Below, piece by piece: positions 34,637-46,367 of a stretch of DNA of 64,000 nucleotides. The position numbers and the translations under genes were made by a program. How positions within the stretch are numbered: the stretch's first letter is position 1; every line of letters begins with the position of its first letter. The notes beneath the pieces were generated by a model, which was not told the origin of the DNA, did not search any database, and saw nothing but the letters and a program-made list of their open reading frames with translations. Source of the stretch: Mycoplasma crocodyli MP145 (lineage in GTDB: Bacteria > Bacillota_I > Bacilli_A > Mycoplasmatales > Metamycoplasmataceae); NCBI RefSeq assembly GCF_000025845.1, contig NC_014014.1:638807-702806 (forward strand), written 5' to 3'.

Positions 34637-35956
34637 TTAATCTTGATTTTCTTTTCTTTGAATAGGTGTTGTTGAATATGTTTTTTTAAATAAAGCTATG
34701 AATGATATCGGGATATAACTTAGCATAAATAATGGATAAGTAAATATTGATATTATTTTTTTAGATTTCTTAGCATTAATTCTTTTTCAATTTCTTTTTA
34801 CAATAATTATCGCCTGAACAAATAGGTTTAAATATATAGTAATAATTATAACAAATGGAGTTAGTAGAATATAAAGTATTAAACCGAATAAATTATAATC
34901 AACATAAGTTACAGGATCTAGGGTATAATTAATAAAATACATTAAAACCATTGAAATTGAGGTTATCAAATAAAATGAAATATTAATAATTAGCGTATAT
35001 ATTGCCGGAGATATCATTATGTAATTAGTTATTAATGAAGGTTTATTTATATTTTTTTTAACAAGCGCAGTATTTAATCTATTTTTGTAAATATTTCACA
35101 CTTGTTTAAAACCTACACATCATCTCATTCTTTGCTTTCACGAATCTTTAAATCTTATCGGTTGTTCATCATAAAAAATAGCATTTTCTGAATAAGCACA
35201 ATTTACGTTATTCAATAATAATCATTGAGTAAACTCAATATCATGACTTAGCGAATTGAAATCTCATCAATTAGTTTGTTCCAGAATTTTTTTAGTGAAA
35301 GAAAATCCTGTACCATTAACGTAAGCACTATATCTTTTATAATTTCTAGATTTATTTATTACGCTTGACTCCTTAATAAATTGTATCGAATAAGCACTTG
35401 ATATTCAATTATCTGCATAGTTTTTAGAGTTTCTATATGTAGTAACGACCTCACTCCCATAAAAATCAAAAGCTTTATTAACTTCAAATACTCAATTTTT
35501 ATCAAGTAAATTATCTGCATCAAACGAACAAAAACAATCATAATTATCTAAAAGGTTATTATCTCTAATATATCTTAATGCGTGTTGTATAGCAAAGTTC
35601 CCGCCCTTTTGAATATCATTAAACCTTTCTAAAACAGTTACACCTTTTGATATACCAATATTGTATGTCATTCTATTATCTGTGCAATTATCAGCAACTA
35701 GATATATATCAATTTTTCCATCATATTTCTGTTCTTGCATTGAATTAATTAGCTTTGAAAGTGTAACACTTTCATTTCTAGCAGGAATAATTAAGGCAAA
35801 ATTTCTTGTTTTTTTTGGTGTGTAATTATTGAGAGAATTTATATTTTTTCTTGAATTAAAAAAGTGAATTCACTCCAAACCATAAATTACAAAAAAAATA
35901 ATACCTATAATAAAAGTTACTCAAAAAAGTATATTTGTAATATAAAATAGAGTCAT
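34637..35956 (-). CDS. Processive membrane glycosyltransferase (GT2, capsule-synthase type)
   Basis: A 439-residue GT2 enzyme with an N-terminal membrane segment (F-Y-I-T-N-I-L-F-W-V-T-F...), a cytoplasmic catalytic domain, and several C-terminal membrane segments (about 320-420). Catalytic features: L-I-I-P-A-R-N-E-S near residue 45, V-A-D-N-C-T-D near 75, the D-A-D-N metal motif near 125, and S-W-K-Q-R-M-R-W, the Q-x-x-R-W signature of processive synthases such as cellulose and hyaluronan synthase. I infer it polymerises and exports a surface polysaccharide. An AAAGGA site precedes the ATG. First gene of the operon with galU and a second GT2. Confidence 0.85.
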
Positions 35957-36092
35957 AAAAAATCCTTTCTAATTTGACAAAATGTAAATAAATCATAAAA
36001 TTATTTATGTTTAAAGTTTTAAAACACAAATTTATCATTACATTATTTTTTTACTTTACAAATTATTTATATTCATATATTTTACATTAATA

Positions 36093-36102
36093 TTTTTTTT
36101 TT
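36093..36102. repeat. T10/A10 homopolymer upstream of the capsule-synthase operon
   Basis: Ten T on the + strand, 137 nt before the synthase start, in the 166-nt gap between the operon and the dnaK terminator. The rest of that gap is AT-rich without other visible features. Confidence 0.5.
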
Positions 36103-36120
36103 ACTAATTTTTAAGCAATC

Positions 36121-36148
36121 TAAAAATAGTGCAATCAAGCACTATTTA
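36121..36148 (-). terminator. Terminator after dnaK
   Basis: AAATAGTGC / GCACTATTT with a 6-nt loop followed on the minus strand by T5. Confidence 0.88.
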
Positions 36149-36155
36149 AATATAA

Positions 36156-37997
<1,842 letters not shown>

Positions 37998-38039
37998 CTA
38001 TTTTTTTAAATCATTTATTGCAACATTATTTTACCACTT

Positions 38040-38066
38040 TTAGCACTTGGTTAAATATATTGCTAA
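38040..38066. promoter_or_regulatory. CIRCE operator, proximal to dnaK
   Basis: TTAGCACTT-N9-TATTGCTAA matches the HrcA site TTAGCACTC-N9-GAGTGCTAA in most positions. It lies 52 nt upstream of the dnaK ATG. Confidence 0.88.
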
Positions 38067-38095
38067 ACTTTTTACAATCATATTTTACCATACTT

Positions 38096-38122
38096 TTAGC
38101 AGTCTTACAAATAAATTGCTAA
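38096..38122. promoter_or_regulatory. CIRCE operator, distal to dnaK
   Basis: TTAGCAGTC-N9-AATTGCTAA; its distal edge overlaps the TAG stop codon of grpE (38119-38121). It is the second of two sites spaced 56 bp centre to centre. Confidence 0.8.
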
Positions 38123-39060
38123 TTTTTTTTATTTATTGTAACTTGCGCTGGACTAACTACTCTTCCACTTAATTTAAATCCATTCATATTTACTTTTAAT
38201 ATACTATTTATAGGTTTATGTTTATCATATTGAATATCCATAACATTATTAATTTCGGGGTCAAACATTTGACCGATTTCGGGTTTAATGATTTCAATTT
38301 TATTATCTTCTAACATTCTTTCAAATTGTTTTTGAATCATATTAAATCCAATAACAAAATTTTTTACCATTTGATTATCAATATTTTTCCCACTTTCAAT
38401 AGCTAATTCAAAGTTATTATATGGTGTTATAAAATCTTCTAAGAAATTTTGTAATGCATATTGTCTAATTTCTTGTTTATCTCTTTCAATTTTTTCAGTA
38501 TTTTCACTAAGAGCTTTTTTAATTTCCTCATTAGCTTTTTCTTGAAGTGATTTAGCTTTTTCTTGAATTGAATTAATAGTATATTTTAGTTCAATATCTT
38601 TAACCTCAAGTTGCCTTTTTAATCTGTCGATTTCTGCTTCAAGTTCTTTTTCTTTAGACGTTTCATGATGATGGTGTTTTTTAGGTTCTTTAGCAACATC
38701 TTCTTTTTGAGGTTCTATGAAAATAAAAGTTTTGTCTTCTCTTACTAAATTGACTAGCTTTAATGTTACATCAGCTTCTTTACCTTTAAGTTCAACATCT
38801 TCATAAGATTTAAGGAATTTATACTTAAGATGTATAGGGGTCTCAATTTTTTTATTGATTAGTAGTTTATCAAAACCAGGTAGGTATCCTTCTCATCCTA
38901 AAGTGAATATTTCCTGTGTAGTAAATTCATCGATTACTTTATCTCCAATTTTAACTTGTAGTTCTGCTGTTAATATATCTCCTTTACTAAATATAAATTT
39001 TTTATCTTCTTTTTTATTTTTTAAATTACTTGTTACTATATCTTTAGTTTTTGATTTCAT
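38119..39060 (-). CDS. grpE: GrpE nucleotide exchange factor fused to an N-terminal FKBP/trigger-factor-type domain
   Basis: GrpE releases ADP from DnaK. Of 313 residues, about 135-313 are GrpE: a long coiled coil (E-L-E-A-E-I-D-R-L-K-R-Q-L) and the beta domain (M-F-D-P-E-I-N-N-V-M near 265, G-F-K-L-S-G-R-V-V-S-P-A-Q-V near 294). Residues about 25-108 are extra and read like the peptidyl-prolyl isomerase domain of trigger factor: G-D near 27, D-E-F near 44, E-G-Y-L-P-G-F-D-K-L-L near 57, then the closing E-L-K-G-K-E-A-D-V-T-L-K-L. A charged linker with H-H-H-H (129-132) joins them. AAGGAGA precedes the ATG; it overlaps hrcA by 17 nt and is in its CIRCE-controlled operon. Confidence 0.88.
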
Positions 39061-40099
39061 TATCATCTCCTTTTATATCGTCATCACTAGATTCAAAATT
39101 TTCAACACTATCAATTTTTTTATTTTTTAATATATCTTCTAATAAATAAATTGCACTTCTCATTTTTGCAAAGTCACTAACAGTAGGTGTAACAACACTA
39201 ATTTCTTGAATAGTTCCTTCGAAAGGTAATCGTTTAGACATTATAGAACCACTTTTGTTTATTGAAATTTTTAGATTTTCATCTTCTGGTGTATTACCTT
39301 CAATAATCTCTCAAATTGAGTGATTTTCAATAAGATCAAGCATTTTGTTTAAGTCATATCTATTTATATCTTTATTTAATATTATATTGTCCTTACCATA
39401 AACTTTATTCCTTGTGGTAAAGGCAAAATCGAAAACTTGGCTTGTAAATTTTTCTAACAACTCTTCATAGTTTATTATGCTTTTTGCAAGTAAATCCTTA
39501 AGAGAAAGAGCACGGCTAGAAAGCTCATTTATTTTTACATTAAGTAATCTTTCTTTAAATAATCTAATAGCTATTCTTACATCTTCTATTTTAAAGTGTG
39601 TATTTGATATGTCTAATGTTTTTGAATAAACATTACCATTTGAAACCACCAAAATTACTGATGCAGTAAATTCTGTTAATGGGACTATTTGTATACTTTT
39701 AAGTAGTGCATTTGAATCGTCAATACTAGTTACTAATGTTAATCCAGTAATATCTGAAATGAGTGCTACAGCTTGTTCAACTGTATCTGTGATTTGTAAT
39801 TTGCGTTTTTGGAAAATTTTTTTAAGACGACTAGTAAGAATTTCTTGCTGACTATAAGCAAGATATTCTGAGTAATATTGAAGGCCTTTTATTGAAGGAA
39901 TACGACCTGATGAAATATGGGCTTTTTCTAAAAAACCATCAATTTCGAGTTCATTCATTAAATACCTTATCTTTGCACTTGAATAATTTAAATTATATTT
40001 TATAAGCAAGTGACTTGATGAAATAGGTTCACTTTCTTCAATATAAGATTCAACTGTTAATTTTAGAATTTCTTCTAGACTTTCTTTGATTTTTTCCAT
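39044..40099 (-). CDS. hrcA: Heat-inducible transcription repressor HrcA
   Basis: HrcA binds CIRCE and represses chaperone genes when GroEL or temperature permits. The 351-residue protein has an N-terminal winged helix (E-S-Y-I-E-E-S-E-P-I-S-S-S-H-L near residue 20, S-S-A-K-I-R-Y-L-M-N-E-L-E near 45, G-F-L-E-K-A-H-I-S-S-G-R-I-P-S near 60) and a C-terminal end with P-F-E-G-T-I-Q-E-I-S-V-V-T-P-T. One Trp is TGA. The tail from about 325 is acidic. ATG 40099 was chosen because TATAAT ends 6 nt before it; a GTG at 40114 would overlap the -10. A CIRCE covers its -35, so it is autoregulated. Confidence 0.95.
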
Positions 40100-40105
40100 G
40101 TTAAT

Positions 40106-40134
40106 ATTATACACAAAAAATAATTTTTTAGCAA
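40106..40134 (-). promoter_or_regulatory. hrcA promoter, leaderless
   Basis: Minus-strand TTGCTA (40129-40134), 17-bp spacer, TG-extended TATAAT (40106-40111), then 6 nt to the ATG. The best-formed promoter in the window; it implies a transcript starting at the start codon. Confidence 0.8.
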
Positions 40135-40154
40135 TTAAAATAATAAAGTGCTAA
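40128..40154. promoter_or_regulatory. CIRCE operator of hrcA-grpE
   Basis: TTAGCAATT-N9-AAGTGCTAA overlaps the -35 hexamer of hrcA, so bound HrcA should block RNA polymerase. Confidence 0.85.
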
Positions 40155-40212
40155 ATTTAAAAAATGACTTTCAGGAATTAGTTTTTTCAACTACATTTTT
40201 TTATCATTTAAG

Positions 40213-40224
40213 TATAATAGTTTT
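40213..40224 (+). promoter_or_regulatory. -10 element of a leaderless promoter (membrane protein)
   Basis: TATAAT (40213-40218), 6 nt, ATG at 40225, no Shine-Dalgarno. Confidence 0.6.
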
Positions 40225-40581
40225 ATGAATATTATAGATAAAATTATTAAAGTTTATGAGATTGTTGGTCAAACCAAACAAGATACAGAACGCACAACTA
40301 ATATATTAATTATATTTTTTGGAATTGCATTTTTAATTATCGGAATTGCATCATTCTTCCTATACCCAAAGCAAAAAAGGAAAATGATTCAATATAAAAA
40401 AGAACAATTAGAAGAGTATTATATCAATCATCCAAAAAATAAAGGTTGTTCATATGAAGCAAGTGGGTTATTTGTTCCGGGATGACAAAGGATGAAATAC
40501 AACATCCCTATATTTGTTGGAATGACTTTTTGCATAATCGGTGTGTTTATGATTGTTGCAAAAATATCAAACATTTTTTAA
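40225..40581 (+). CDS. Small membrane protein, unknown function
   Basis: A 118-residue protein with two hydrophobic segments, about 27-47 (I-L-I-I-F-F-G-I-A-F-L-I-I-G) and about 93-113 (I-F-V-G-M-T-F-C-I-I-G-V-F-M-I-V). A basic loop (P-K-Q-K-R-K-M-I-Q-Y-K-K) lies between them, so both ends probably lie on the same side. One Trp is TGA. Two cysteines flank the loop region. No family is recognised. It is monocistronic, divergent from hrcA, with a leaderless promoter and a strong terminator. Confidence 0.7.
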
Positions 40582-40618
40582 TAAAAATACACTTAAAAGT
40601 TGAGTGTATTTTTATTAA
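40579..40618 (+). terminator. Terminator after the small membrane protein
   Basis: AATAAAAATACACT / AGTGTATTTTTATT with a 9-nt loop. Confidence 0.88.
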
Positions 40619-40705
40619 ATTGCTTAATTATTATGTTTTATTAATTTTTAAAATATTTTATAATTTAGAACGTTGATTAACAACAACAATACAAGAAAGG
40701 AAAAA

Positions 40706-43369
40706 ATGAACACACTTTCAAAAAAGCTTTCTAAAAAAGAAAGCAATAAATCTAAAGATAACAGTGGGTCTAGCAAAGTAAGAAAAGTTTTATCAAAAAT
40801 TTCTGGTGCTTTTATGTTGCCTATTTCAATTATGGCAATTGCTGGGTTATTTTTAGGAGTAGGTGCTACAATATCTCATCAAGCAGTCAATAATCAAGGA
40901 CTAAAAGTTTTTGGTGAATTTATCAAAATGTTGGGTGAGCCAGTTTTTGCTGCTTTACCTTTACTATTTGCCTCAGCATTTGTTGTAGCATTTACTGATG
41001 AAGCGGGTGTTGGAGTATTTGCAACCATAATTGCTTATTTAACTTTTAGTGCCCTTCAATCAGTTTTCATATGAGAGTCGTATACATCATTGATGCATAA
41101 CGGGACACCTGTTCCTGCTCAAATTTATGATGAAAACTTAGGAAAATTTGTCGATTTACTTGACAAAGAAGGAAAGATTATTCCTGAAAAAACTTTAGAA
41201 GGATATGTAATATTATTCAAACAAGGAGGTAGAGATGCTGCTTCAATGGAAAAACTTGTTGGTTCGACACTTGGTTTTAAATCATTACAAACTTCAGCAT
41301 TCGGAGGAATTGCAGTTGGGTTAATAGTTCAATATTTATATAACCGTTTCCATACAATTCAATTACCTTCGGTAATTTCGTTTTTTGGAGGAAAAAGATT
41401 TGTTGCTATTATTTCTATAATCGCTATGATACCAACTGCTTTTATCTTCTTATTATTATGACCATGAATCGGTAAAGGTTTAAGTACATTCGGAAATTAT
41501 TTAGGTAAAGTTCCTTATGGATTTGAATCATTTATATTTGGATTCTTAGAAAGATCTTTAGTTCCATTTGGACTACACCATGCTTTCTATGCTCCATTGT
41601 GATATACACAAGCTGGTGGAGATTTATATACAGCGCTTAATAACTTTAAAACATCTGGACTAGTTCCTGGCGAATCTCTAAATGATTTAATTAAAACAGT
41701 AGCTGAAAGCAAAAATAAATTTGTTGGAGATAGTACAATGTCTCTTTCATTGGTTGGATTTAAATACAACACAATTGAATATACTTTAAATGGTACTGCT
41801 GTTTCTAAACCTTTATTTGCTTTCTTAGCACAAGATTTAGGAATCAAGGTCGGTCGTTTCTTAGATGGTAAATTCTCATTTATGATCTTTGGATTGCCAG
41901 CAGCAGGATTAGCTATGATAATGGCTGCTCCTAAAGAAAATAGAAAACTTGCAATTGGAGCAGTTTTACCTGCTGCAATTACTTGTTTAGTAACAGGGGT
42001 AACAGAACCTATTGAATTTACATTCTTATTCTTAGCTCCATGACTATTCTGAGGTTTCCATGCATTTTTCTGTGCATTGTCATTCATGATCGCAAACCTT
42101 TTAGGTGTGCATATACCAATGGCTTTTTCAGGAGGATTATTAGACTTAACAATTTATGGAATAATTCCATTTGCTAAGGGAACTAATTTCTATTGAACAC
42201 TAGCAGTTGGAGCCGGATACGCACCAATTTACTTCTTTGCATTCTTATTCTTTATTAAGAAATTTAACCTTGAAACACCAGGACGTGGTCGTAATGTTAA
42301 ATTATTTACAAAAGAAGATTATTTAAAACAAAAAGATACAAAAGGAACTACACAAGATTTAGGACAAATCGATCCTAAAGGTTTAGCAGTTGTTCAAGCA
42401 TATGGTGGTATTTCTAATATTACTTCATTTAATAACTGTGCTTCTCGTTTAAGATATGACGTGCTAGATGGTTCATTAGTTAATGAAGATGCATTAAAAG
42501 CAGCAGGAGCAGCAGGAGTTAAACGTGAAGGAAATAACCACGTTCAAGCTATCTTTGGTCCTGTATCTGAGCAATTAAATTCAAAAATTAAATCACAACG
42601 TGACTTAATATCTCAATGAGAACTATCAAACAAACTTACTCCAGAAGTTAAAGAAGGTCAAATTATACAAACAGTTAAAACTGTTGAAGTTGTTGAAACA
42701 GTAACAACAGTTAATTCTAATGAATTACAAGATCAAAAGATTGTTAAAACTGTAACTATAACAGAACCTATTGTTTCCGAAAAAACAACAATTGAAAAAC
42801 TTAATGATGAAAATGTTATTGTTGAAACAATAAAAACTGTTGAAGAAAAACCTGCAGCTATTTCAGTAGAAAAAGAAAAGACAATTCTAAACACGGATGA
42901 AGTTGTTTCTTTACAATCTCCAGCATGTGGAAAAGTTAAATCACTTGAATCATTACATGATGGAGTATTCTCAGAAAAAATGGTTGGTGAAGGATTTGTT
43001 GTGGCCTTTTCTGCAAAAAAAGAAGCTAGAATTTATTCTCCGGTTGACGGAAAAATTAGCATGGTTTATGATACAAAACATGCTTATGGAATAACAACAA
43101 ATTCAGGAATTAATTTACTATTACACATTGGAATTGATACTGTAAAATTAAACGGTCAAGGGTTTACATCATTTGTTAAAGTAAACAAAAAGGTTTCTGC
43201 AGGGGATGTAATTGCAACTGTTAATTTAGAATTATTAAGAGCAAGTAAGATTAAAATCACAGACCTTATTACAATTGTTTTACCTGATTCATCAAAAACA
43301 AATGTAAGAATCACAAAAATGGATAAGGACATAATGAGAGTTGCTACAGAAGTAGCTAAAGTTTATTAA
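40706..43369 (+). CDS. ptsG: PTS glucose/maltose-family transporter, EIICBA fusion
   Basis: It imports and phosphorylates a sugar (glucose or related) using HPr-phosphate. The 887-residue protein has, in order, a EIIC membrane domain (about 25-535, with G-V-T-E-P-I-E-F near 435, the sugar-binding T-E-P motif), a EIIB domain with F-N-N-C-A-S-R-L-R near 577 (phospho-Cys), and a C-terminal EIIA domain with L-L-L-H-I-G-I-D-T near 806 (phospho-His). A low-complexity linker of about 70 residues (650-720), rich in T, V, E and K, joins B to A. Five or more Trp are TGA. AAAGGA precedes ATG 40706; a TATAAT lies at about 40659. The exact sugar is not certain. Confidence 0.9.
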
Positions 43370-43379
43370 AAATCCATTT

Positions 43380-43418
43380 TAAATAATAGTCTCTAGTGGG
43401 CTATTATTTTTTATTAAA
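43380..43418. terminator. Terminator after ptsG
   Basis: AAATAATAG / CTATTATTT with an 11-nt loop and T-rich flank. Confidence 0.85.
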
Positions 43419-43751
43419 AAAAATAAAAAAGAAGACATATAATGTCTCCCTATTATTATTGTTGTTAAATGCTCCAAGAGAAGCAAAATACACATATTAA
43501 AAGTATAAAAAACAATAAAATAAATAACTCTAAAAAATTTTAGCAACCATTTTATGATTGTAAAGTAAAAAATTAAAAAATTGATATAGGCACAGCGAAT
43601 GAATAAAACCATGCCCGTATATATTTTAGCATTAAACCATAAAAATTTAATATATTTTTTGAAAAAATACCTTAAAATGGAGTTTTTTCATTACCAAAGT
43701 GTTTTTTTGATAAAAAGTTAATGGATTTTTACAATATTGACAAATAAAATT
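43419..43751. other. Gene-poor gap
   Basis: About 330 nt between convergent genes. A hydrophobic minus-strand frame (43379-43612) has no ribosome site and overlaps the terminator, so I do not call it. I see no RNA gene here. Confidence 0.5.
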
Positions 43752-43782
43752 AAAAAAATATTCATAAGAATATTTTTTAAAG
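43752..43782 (-). terminator. Terminator of the membrane-protein gene
   Basis: AAAAATATTC-ATAA-GAATATTTTT, a symmetric hairpin 5 nt beyond the minus-strand stop. Confidence 0.8.
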
Positions 43783-43786
43783 TGTT

Positions 43787-44338
43787 TTAATTGTTATTTT
43801 TTGGTGTTTCATCACTTGCATAAATAGTATTTTGTTCTAAATTTTGGTCATTATTTACTTCAACCAAATTTACATCTTGTCCATTGTTTGTTGTACCGAT
43901 TTTACCTGCACTTCTTTGTTCAAAAATCTCTTCTTCAAACAAGTGTTCATAACTATAATTTCTAAAATCTAAAAAAAGTATTTTTCTTTGTAATTTATAA
44001 GATTCGTAAAAAATTCATAAGTCTTTTAGATTCTTTGTTTTTTGGATGAAGAAGATAGTCACAACAAAAAAGTAAATTGCATATAACATAATTAAATTAA
44101 AAACAATGAAGAAAACTAATGTTAAAATTTTTGAAGATTGGCTTGCTGTATTTGAGTTAAAAGGTACCTTTTTTAAGATAAATTGAACCAATATAAATAT
44201 TGTAATTGCAGCAATAATTAAGATGTTTATTAAGTAAATTATTCAAAAGTTTTTTATTTGTGATGCTGCTCTTGCTTTATTATAAGAATTCATCATAGTT
44301 CTTTTATAAAGTCTTTGTCTTGATGTTAAATTATTCAT
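43787..44338 (-). CDS. Membrane protein with acidic tail, unknown function
   Basis: A 183-residue protein. Two hydrophobic segments lie at about 33-55 (F-W-I-I-Y-L-I-N-I-L-I-I-A-A) and 75-100 (L-T-L-V-F-F-I-V-F-N-L-I-M-L-Y). The N-terminus is basic; the tail (about 130-183) is acidic and rich in N, E, Q and D. It contains no motif that I recognise. Two Trp are TGA. There is no Shine-Dalgarno; TATAAT lies 7 nt before the ATG. It is divergent from the downstream lipoprotein gene. Confidence 0.7.
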
Positions 44339-44351
44339 AAAATGTATTATA
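44339..44351 (-). promoter_or_regulatory. -10 element of a leaderless promoter (membrane protein)
   Basis: TATAAT on the minus strand (44346-44351), 7 nt, ATG. Confidence 0.6.
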
Positions 44352-44427
44352 AAGAATTTTTAAATTTTTAAAGAATTTGAATAAATAAAAAATTAATAAT
44401 AATTTATTATTTAATAGTAATATTAAT

Positions 44428-46164
44428 ATGATGAAAAAAATAAGATTAAAACATAGTTTATTTTTATGAGCAAGTTTAACAAGTGCAAGCCTTGCTTCGT
44501 TTTTAGCAATGCAATCTTGCGCTATTAATGGTTATAAAATCAATTTAAAAAATAATTTTTTTGAACAATATAACCAAGATCAAATAAATGAATTGGTCGG
44601 TTTTAGTAACTTCTACAATCTTGAAAAGGATGGTCGTGAAATTAATTATATTAAAAGTAAAATTTATAATAACTCCATAAAATTTAAATTAAACAATGAT
44701 TTAATTATTAATGTTAGTGCAAATAATAAAAAACCAATTGAAGTTAAAGAGATAAAAAAATTTGATGATTTATTTATCGAATATGACAATGATAAAGTTG
44801 TAAAAAATCCATATTATTTATATGAAGAGAAGATGAAAAGATATGGTAATGATTTTTTCATTCCAGATATTCAAATGACAATAAAAAACATAATTGATAA
44901 TTATCAATATTATTTCTCTTTGTTACCAAACTATATTGATATAAAAAATTTAAGAGCCTATGGATGAAGTATAAATCATGAACAAAAAAAATATCTCCAA
45001 AATATAATTAAGGTTCATTTATTGAAATACAACTTCGATGTAAATGATTTCAATGTTGTGATTGATATAGACCCAAATAAAGTTAATAAAAAGAATGATT
45101 TTGTTTCATTTAACATTGATATTGTTGATAGCAAAAACAAGAGTTTATTAAGCGACAAATCCAAAAAAGTAAAATTCTATATTACAAATTTTTTAAACTA
45201 CCTAAAATCATCTGTTTTAAGCATTGATTTTTGAAATGAAGATGACAATACTTTGTTTAATGAGTATCTTAACTTTCCGGTTTTAAAATTTAAAGATAAT
45301 CCTTGAAATTGAACCAATTATGATAATCTAGTTGATAATGTAAAAAACCTTAATGATAAAATGAGTGCTAAAACATTTATATCTCTTGTACATAGGCAAA
45401 AAGATTTATTTTATATAGATGTTCCATACGAGAAAAGTAATGAGGATTTATCATATGAAATCACTGATTTCATCGAATATGCACCATTCCCAAAAAACAG
45501 TTATAGTGTTGTTAAATTAAATATAAAAGTAAATAAAAAAGATGGAACAAGCAAGATATATCCTTGATATTCAATAGATTTTAATGTTCATTATCATTTA
45601 TTTAAAGGTTATGTTGCTAATAATAATTTAGATTATACAAGTGCAGATTTATGAGATGTTTACAAATTAGAGAAGTTTGATAATAAGTTAGTTGAAGGTA
45701 TTGATGCAAACAATTTCTTTAGAAAAAATATAGAAAAAATAGTTTCGTATATTTTCTTCAAAGAAAGAAACAACTTACAATTATGAGCAAATAGAAATAT
45801 TTTACAAGTAGAAGCATACCAAGTTTATAAAGACTTGTTAAACTCGAATAAGTACATCGAAACAATGATTTCAAACATAGTGTTGTCGTTTCTAATTTCT
45901 AATAAAGAAAATGACTTTTATAGCGGTATAAAAGATGTAAGCATAAATACTTATGAATATCAAAACCCAGGAAAATTAATTATAACTATTGATTTTATAG
46001 ATTACAATAATAAATCTTTATTAAGCGAGGAAAATAGAAACAAAAAGATAGTAATCGATTGTTTTAAAGGCACAAACAATAAATTATTTTTAGATAATTT
46101 TAAAATGAAAAATGATAATTTTAAAATGAAAGATACACCTTTAATTGCTTATTTTGAAAAATAA
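44428..46164 (+). CDS. Large surface lipoprotein with repeated modules
   Basis: A 578-residue protein with a signal peptide of about 30 residues ending F-L-A-M-Q-S-C (Cys31 as lipid site; an atypical but acceptable mycoplasma lipobox). The remainder is hydrophilic, beta-rich and rich in N, K, D and Y. A module recurs: N-V-V-I-D-I-D...D-I-V-D-S-K-N-K-S-L-L-S (about 205-240), S-V-V-K-L-N-I-K-V-N-K-K-D (about 355) and K-L-I-I-T-I-D-F-I-D-Y-N-N-K-S-L-L-S (about 510-535). A heptapeptide D-N-F-K-M-K-N/D is duplicated at 556-569. Ten or more Trp are TGA. No Shine-Dalgarno is visible. Probable surface antigen or adhesin; no enzymatic motif. Confidence 0.75.
46093..46134 (+). repeat. 21-bp tandem repeat, two units
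   Basis: Two copies of a 21-bp unit differing at one base, coding D-N-F-K-M-K-N / D-N-F-K-M-K-D in the lipoprotein C-terminus. Being a multiple of 3, copy changes would keep the frame. Confidence 0.85.
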
Positions 46165-46208
46165 AAACACCAATATGCCTATTAATAAGTTGTGTTGGTG
46201 TTTTTTAA
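46163..46208 (+). terminator. Terminator after the lipoprotein
   Basis: AAAACACCAA / TTGGTGTTTT stem with a 21-nt loop and T6. Confidence 0.82.
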
Positions 46209-46353
46209 AACCTTTTTAAACCTATACTATTCAACTTATAAATTGTTTGCATAAGTTTAAAAAATTCACTAAATATTTATAGTAGTTTAATTATTAAAAA
46301 ATATCAATAGATACAAATTAATATTAATAATTAAGTAATTTATATTTTTATAA

Positions 46354-46367
46354 TATAATTAAAAATT
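46354..46367 (+). promoter_or_regulatory. -10 element close to the prfA start
   Basis: Overlapping TATAAT copies at 46349-46354 and 46354-46359; the second is 8 nt from the ATG, leaving at most a very short leader. Confidence 0.5.

Noticed and set aside
38660-38690. CAT-rich tract (His4) in grpE as a phase-variable repeat
   Set aside because: Only four His codons with mixed CAT/CAC; too short for slippage.
43379-43612. Minus-strand frame for a 77-residue very hydrophobic peptide
   Set aside because: No ribosome site or -10 element, it overlaps the ptsG terminator, and AT-rich DNA often gives such Phe/Ile/Leu-rich frames by chance.
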